A stretch of DNA of 64,000 bases from Candidatus Nanopelagicales bacterium. Lineage in GTDB: Bacteria; Actinomycetota; Actinomycetes; S36-B12; CAIYMF01. The notes beneath the pieces are model-generated. The model ran no database searches. It worked only from the letters and a program-made list of their open reading frames with translations, and was not told the DNA's origin. Made by a program: the position numbers and the translations under genes. Below are positions 60,301 to 64,000 of this stretch, in pieces. Location: assembly GCA_017848795.1 (NCBI GenBank), contig JAFIHG010000004.1, positions 1-64,000 of the forward strand, read 5' to 3'. Each line of letters begins with the position of its first letter. Within the stretch, counting starts at the first letter, position 1.

Positions 60301-60615
60301 GACCTGCTCGCCACCGCGCTCGGCATGCTCCCAAAACCAGTCATGACGGTGACCATCGACGTCGTCGCCGAATTCCCTGGCGTGAGCGGGGGCCTCAGAT
60401 TCCAGGGCAGCGCCAACCGCGCCGACTTCCAGACGCTCTACGGCCACCTCGGCAAGTCCCTCAAGGCTGCCACCGCTGTCTCCGGCAGCCTCACCCTCGA
60501 CATCACCTACGCACCGCCGGTCACGACCGACTCTGGTGAGTTCGTGCCGGTCGCCAAGGTCATCAAGGACCTGCAGATCCAGCACACCGACATCACCGCA
60601 GAGGTCACTACGTGA
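57346..60615 (+). CDS. DUF499-family AAA+ ATPase (predicted phage-defence ATPase)
   Basis: 1089 residues; ATG at 57346 or GTG at 57361. P-loop 'TTTFGGGKTHG' (91-101), where FGGGKTH is the DUF499 form of Walker A; Walker B 'PTIVIIDEIAQYL' (196-208); sensor-like 'VVVIVTLASTSNAYGKETDE'; and 'YPFHPELVRVLDKRLGDIPQ', then FQRARGALKLLGE with the arginine-finger type pattern. The C-terminal 400 residues are less conserved. In known loci DUF499 ATPases accompany DUF1156 methylases and helicases in predicted defence islands. It overlaps the next gene by 4 nt. Confidence 0.85.
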   Translation: MGAGGVNLRPLRETCVPRDDVLEGGLTDNHFAAQLDKIVRNPADYPVYGDAGSFFAITYPTAGLHTLLSKAFGRVTGAKGTLGENGVLRPTTTFGGGKTHGLAAVYHLAIGARPDNVSEFIDPTLLPDGPVQVVALVGDALDPVAGVQTNGQRTYTLWGEMAAQIGAHAYGVLEANDRERSAPGTHTIVDAFGGQPTIVIIDEIAQYLRQVTSAGSEDVRRMAQAVPVFLKNLFEVAADASNKVVVIVTLASTSNAYGKETDEIAALMDADTEAASGALAEAADVLARSVQPSAVIQPADDAEIGEILKRRLFQDIDASAAREAADAYKGLYEGLLSQHETLAGGAEHPASYTDLVAKYYPFHPELVRVLDKRLGDIPQFQRARGALKLLGEVVHHVYADGDTTPVINVADLDYRDAPVLNHLTVGIGRPEFESVAKADVAGAGSHAAAVDNDVFHGTEPYAARVASTVFTHSLEMKVTAGASRNDWILGTLRPGESPAVIERALQESEKRFWHLSFDGARWRFNVEPNVNAIIETEKRNIQNTRVAAEVDTMIKSAYANDGGATTIIFPAGPADIADITGLRIAVLDHDVLTVTPATAEDTPTMLADLRDKAGAAGLPRKYRNGLVFAVADSTLVDAMKDRVRALIAADVLAADQTRLAQFGDEVRKKIDLFQKNARLEARIAITRCYKHVYYPVKDQTHEHLRHRELPTQEQGSTKTATSAVLTLLRDEGKIRSEPFTASFLKSRTWPDTEPAKVTQDIADWFWVDHGSPIVQDVSLIRAAIIAGVKNDGWVYYDAAIGKAYTASTMAGLSPQFGADKEVMSLDEANKRGLIVRKPTQHDLKQVFTGPIVTAADLRAKLDTICGGEPTKADVLDVLATAVQAHDYGWIVVTDAPAAPGVRALTPSGIKDKGLDALTVMTRDYAEANGVEIPTKTISKKTFTATGPGGAAIQSIIDQVTDFTVTTVARLTIKTSADDVRGTGDLDLLATALGMLPKPVMTVTIDVVAEFPGVSGGLRFQGSANRADFQTLYGHLGKSLKAATAVSGSLTLDITYAPPVTTDSGEFVPVAKVIKDLQIQHTDITAEVTT

Positions 60616-61106
60616 GCCCCACCGCGAAGAAGACCACCGCCAAGAGAACCGCTACTGCGGACAACGCTCGCGCCTTCCGTCTCACGGTCCTGCGAGCGAC
60701 CGGCGAGACATACGGGCTCACCCTCGAGGAAACCTACGGGGACAACGGCCGCACCATGGCCACCGGGGTCATCACCACTACTGCCGGCCAGACGACCCGA
60801 GTCGTCGACACCGTCGTCGCCGCGGTACGCAGCGCCGGCCACCAGCCCTCGGTCCTCGCCTTCAACAACGCCACCCCGATCCCCTTGGATGAACCCAGTG
60901 GCGTCCGGCTCGCCTTGATCCTGATTACTACGCAGCCCGTCACCAAGCACGATCGGGTACGTGCCCTCGTAGCGGGCATTAACGCCATGAGTGTCGAAGA
61001 GTCCTACTACTGGTACGCCAAGTGCCTCGGACCCGACGCGTCCAACGCCCGCAAGGCATTACGCATCCTGATCGTCGGCGACGCCCATCGAGGAGTCCGA
61101 GGATGA
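60612..61106 (+). CDS. Unrecognised 164-aa component of the DUF499/DUF1156 operon
   Basis: 164 residues from a GTG overlapping the DUF499 stop; its stop overlaps the methylase start (ATGA). The first 20 residues are Lys/Thr/Ala-rich and basic. The rest is a compact alpha/beta domain: 'FRLTVLRATGETYGLTLEET', 'VRLALILITTQPVTKHDRVR', 'SVEESYYWYAKCLGPDASNA', 'ALRILIVG'. No catalytic motif visible. Tight coupling on both sides says it is an obligate part of the system, perhaps a bridging subunit between ATPase and methylase. Confidence 0.75.
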   Translation: MSPTAKKTTAKRTATADNARAFRLTVLRATGETYGLTLEETYGDNGRTMATGVITTTAGQTTRVVDTVVAAVRSAGHQPSVLAFNNATPIPLDEPSGVRLALILITTQPVTKHDRVRALVAGINAMSVEESYYWYAKCLGPDASNARKALRILIVGDAHRGVRG

Positions 61107-64000
61107 CGACCACGACGCCCCGTGTCCTGATCGAGGACTGGCTCCCCATCGCCGAACTCGGCATCGAGTCCCGCCGGGAACGCGCCGCCGCCTCAGCGCT
61201 TCCACCCCTGTCGTTCCTCCATGTCTGGTGGGCACGCCGACCCCTAGTTGCCTCGGCGGCCGTTGTGCTCGCCGGGTTGCTGCCCACCTGGACCCAGGAT
61301 CTCGCGGAGGCGTTCCCCGACGCGACCGAACTGAAGTCTGAGACCGCGTACCGCGACTGGCTGCTCCATCTCGTCGGGATCTGGGGTGATCCGATCAGCG
61401 CTCGTCGTGCGTATGACGCTGCCGTCGCGTCGGGTGTCCGTATCCCCAACCCCTACACGTACCGCCAGGCGTTCAGAAACCACCCGACCCGCGGCGACCT
61501 AGATCTTTTGCGTGAGGTCTTGGTCCGGACTTGGGGGCGCATGCCGCTACTCGCTGACCCCACGGCTGGGGGCGGCAGCATCCCGTTCACTGCGACCCGC
61601 CTCGGCATCCCTGCGATCGCGAACGATCTCAACCCGGTGGCGGCGGCAACCCTCACGGCAGGTGTGCAGATCCCCGCCCGCAGGGGCCGCACCCTCGTCC
61701 CACATCTGAAGACGTACGGCGGGCAACTGGTCACCCTCGTGAAGAAGGACCTGGAGCAGTACTTCCCGAGCCTGAAGGGCGAGCAGGTCGCAACCTATCT
61801 GTTCGCGAACGCGGTGATGTGTCCGCGGACCGGCAGGGTGGTGCCGCTAATGCCGGACATGTGGCTACGCAAGACCAAGGGTCAGGAAGCCGCCGTCCGG
61901 GTGGTGACGACCCGGGGGGGGCGCGATCTCGACGTGCCCGAGTTTGCAGTGCTGCACGGGTCCGCCGTCAACCACGCGAAGGCAGGGCGTGGCACCGTCC
62001 GGCGCGGGGTCGGGATCAGCCCGTACGACAATCTCGTGATCGATGGCGAGTACCTCAAGTCCGAGGCCCAGTCCGGCCGGATGTCGCAGATTCTCTACGC
62101 GGTGGCGATCCGGAAGCCTGATGGGACTCGGTCGTTCCGGGCGCCAACGGTGACTGATCTCGACGCGGTCGCCGCCGCCGAGACCAGGTTCGCGCAGGTC
62201 GAGGTGGAGTGGCAGGCCGACGGGTTCCTACCGACCGAGGAGTTCCCCGAGGGCAACGACCTGCGACCCCTGCACTACGGGATGACTCACTGGTTGGACT
62301 TCTTCACCCCCCGCCAGGCGCTGGTGCACGGAACATTCGCCAAGAGACTCGCGGACGTCGCGGTGACACTGGCTGAGGACCTGCCGACAGATGTCGCAGC
62401 CGATGTGCTCGTCGAATTGGCGCTGATGCAGGGCAAGGCGCTGAACTACAACTCGCGGTTGGCGTCATGGCATGCACCTCGTCAGGTCATGCGCAGCGTG
62501 TTCGACCGTCACGACTTCGCCTTCAAGTGGACCTTCGCCGAGTTTGAGGGCGCTCACGCGCTGTACACCTGGTGCCTGGACCAGTTGGTCGACGCGTACT
62601 CCGGCATCGCCGGGCTACTTGACGACAGCGGCGCGGATCCGGTTCGGCAACCCGTCGAACGCGCGGTGACGGTCTTGCAGGGCAGCGCGGCGAACCTGAC
62701 CGAACTTGCCGACCGGTCGGTCGACCACGTGTGCATGGACCCGCCCTACTACGACAACGTGATGTACGCGGAGTTGTCCGACTTCTTCTACGTCTGGGAG
62801 AAGCGCACGATCGGACGTGTCCTACCCGACCTCTTCAGCGGGGATCTGGCAGACAAGGAGAACGAGGCGGTCGCCAATCCTGCCCGGTTCGCCGCCATGG
62901 GAAGGCGCAAGAACGAACTAGCGACCCTGGACTATGAGGCGAAGATGACCGCGATCTTCGCCGAGGCTCGTCGTATCCTGACCGACAGCGGGGTGCTGTC
63001 GGTGATGTTCACTCATAAGCGGGCCGAGGCCTGGGACACCCTGGGCATGGGTCTGCTAGAGGCCGGGTTCACGATCGAGACCTCCTGGCCGGTCAACACT
63101 GAGTCCGAGAACTCGCTGCACCAGGCGAACATGAACTCGGCCGCGTCTACCATCATGCTGATCTGCCGCAAGCGCGCCGACCAGACCCCCGCCTCCCGGG
63201 TGTTTCTCGACGACATCGAAGCGGAAATTCGGCGAGCCGCGCGTGAGGCCGCGACGCGGTTCCAGGCCGACGGCATCGACGGCGTGGACCTGCTGCTGTC
63301 CACCTACGGCCCGACTCTGTCCGTGATCTCCTCACACTGGCCGGTGCACTCCTCGACCCCCGACGAGTTGGGCCGCGATCGCCTACTGCGCCCCGAGGAG
63401 GCGCTCGATCTGGCACGGGAGGAGGTCGTGCGACTGCGCCGTCAGCGCATCATCGGGCGGGCCGCGCAGATCGACGGCTACACCGACTTCGTCCTGCTCG
63501 CGTGGGACATCTTCTCTGCCCGCGAGTTCCCCTTCGATACCGCGCGGCTGCTCGCTCTCGCCGTCGGCGGGCACGACGTAGACGACCTGGAACGCGCAAA
63601 GATCATCGAAAAGAAGTCCGGCGCGGTGCGCCTGCTCACCCCCCGTGAACGACTCCGCCGCGACGCTGACAGCGCCCTTCCAGGCGTGCGTCCCGAGGCT
63701 CGGTCGTTCGAGTTCATGATTGACGCCGTCGACACCGTCCTCTACATCGGCGAAGTCGACGGCATGGGCGCAGCGAAGGTGTTCATGGACCGCGCCGGCC
63801 TGACGACCGACAACCGGTTCCACGGCGCCGTCCAGGGATTGATCAATACCATTCCGCGGGCCAAGGTGAAGGGTGACTGGGTCATCCCCGAAGCGGGACT
63901 GCTCGATACCCTCGTGACGGCGTACCTCGATGACTACATCACCCTGCCTGCCGACGAGGTAGAGCCCATTACGAGCGATCAGGGCGCCCTGTTCGACGCG
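61103..64000 (+). CDS. DUF1156 adenine-specific DNA methylase, C-terminus beyond window
   Basis: 966 codons are visible with no stop. N-terminal DUF1156 domain: 'LIEDWLPIAELGIESRRERA', 'LSFLHVWWARRPLVASAAVV' (about 9-55). SAM-binding motif I 'LADPTAGGGSIPF' (150-162). Catalytic motif IV 'VCMDPPYYDNVMYAEL' with DPPY at 546-549, the N6-adenine (or N4-cytosine) type. 'AEARRILTDSGVLSVMFTHK' continues the methylase fold. The remaining 300 residues are a helical extension, ending ITSDQGALFDA at the edge. It probably marks self DNA for the defence system. Helicase or nuclease genes would be expected to the right. Confidence 0.88.
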   Translation, partial: MTTTTPRVLIEDWLPIAELGIESRRERAAASALPPLSFLHVWWARRPLVASAAVVLAGLLPTWTQDLAEAFPDATELKSETAYRDWLLHLVGIWGDPISARRAYDAAVASGVRIPNPYTYRQAFRNHPTRGDLDLLREVLVRTWGRMPLLADPTAGGGSIPFTATRLGIPAIANDLNPVAAATLTAGVQIPARRGRTLVPHLKTYGGQLVTLVKKDLEQYFPSLKGEQVATYLFANAVMCPRTGRVVPLMPDMWLRKTKGQEAAVRVVTTRGGRDLDVPEFAVLHGSAVNHAKAGRGTVRRGVGISPYDNLVIDGEYLKSEAQSGRMSQILYAVAIRKPDGTRSFRAPTVTDLDAVAAAETRFAQVEVEWQADGFLPTEEFPEGNDLRPLHYGMTHWLDFFTPRQALVHGTFAKRLADVAVTLAEDLPTDVAADVLVELALMQGKALNYNSRLASWHAPRQVMRSVFDRHDFAFKWTFAEFEGAHALYTWCLDQLVDAYSGIAGLLDDSGADPVRQPVERAVTVLQGSAANLTELADRSVDHVCMDPPYYDNVMYAELSDFFYVWEKRTIGRVLPDLFSGDLADKENEAVANPARFAAMGRRKNELATLDYEAKMTAIFAEARRILTDSGVLSVMFTHKRAEAWDTLGMGLLEAGFTIETSWPVNTESENSLHQANMNSAASTIMLICRKRADQTPASRVFLDDIEAEIRRAAREAATRFQADGIDGVDLLLSTYGPTLSVISSHWPVHSSTPDELGRDRLLRPEEALDLAREEVVRLRRQRIIGRAAQIDGYTDFVLLAWDIFSAREFPFDTARLLALAVGGHDVDDLERAKIIEKKSGAVRLLTPRERLRRDADSALPGVRPEARSFEFMIDAVDTVLYIGEVDGMGAAKVFMDRAGLTTDNRFHGAVQGLINTIPRAKVKGDWVIPEAGLLDTLVTAYLDDYITLPADEVEPITSDQGALFDA

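Overview
This is a high-GC actinobacterial chromosome segment. The evidence is a WhiB7-type regulator, mycoredoxin, AdnAB, UvrD2 with HRDC, MoeZ, a UPF0182 giant membrane protein, frequent GTG starts and 4-nt start/stop overlaps. The order moeZ - exonuclease - ATL - adnAB - nudC - mrx1/uvrD2 - whiB7 - ABC1 kinase - DUF2342 - PDZ/Lon - UPF0182 parallels the Mycobacterium tuberculosis Rv3206c-Rv3193c neighbourhood, so 18-54.6 kb looks like conserved actinobacterial core. The genus cannot be fixed from the sequence alone.

Left part (1-18 kb): a DUF222 (13E12-type) gene cut by the window edge, a 63-bp tandem repeat array, a PPC-domain gene, and a divergent TetR/cupin pair. Then comes a compact minus-strand ethanolamine microcompartment operon, eutN-A-B-C-L-E-M-Q-J, followed by a second tandem BMC shell gene and a 96-aa protein. 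It encodes the lyase, its reactivase, the CoA-acylating aldehyde dehydrogenase and four shell types. It lacks recognisable eutD, eutG, eutT and eutH. Divergent from it are an FAD/GcvT amine-demethylating oxidoreductase and, convergent with that, an APC permease and a choline/ethanolamine-kinase-like gene, so the region looks like one module for small amino-alcohols and methylated amines.

Middle part (18-54.6 kb): housekeeping and genome maintenance. It includes MoeZ, a DEDD exonuclease, a cNMP/CBS/DUF294 protein, a kinase-flippase membrane fusion, an alkyltransferase-like protein, AdnAB, NudC, secreted proteins and UvrD2. WhiB7 is preceded by a complete upstream-ORF/terminator attenuator. Two long inverted-repeat elements (33.1 and 35.9 kb) sit between genes.

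Right part (54.6-64 kb): an initiator tRNA gene followed by a terminator hairpin, a short integrase-like C-terminal remnant, a LexA-like box with no clear gene, and less GC-rich accessory genes. This looks like a genomic island at the tRNA. It carries a three-gene minus-strand operon with a HEPN-like protein and, divergently, an overlapping operon of a DUF499 ATPase, a 164-aa protein and a DUF1156 adenine-specific DNA methylase that runs off the window. The latter two named families recur together in predicted phage-defence loci. The HEPN trio and the 164-aa component are the least described parts of the window.
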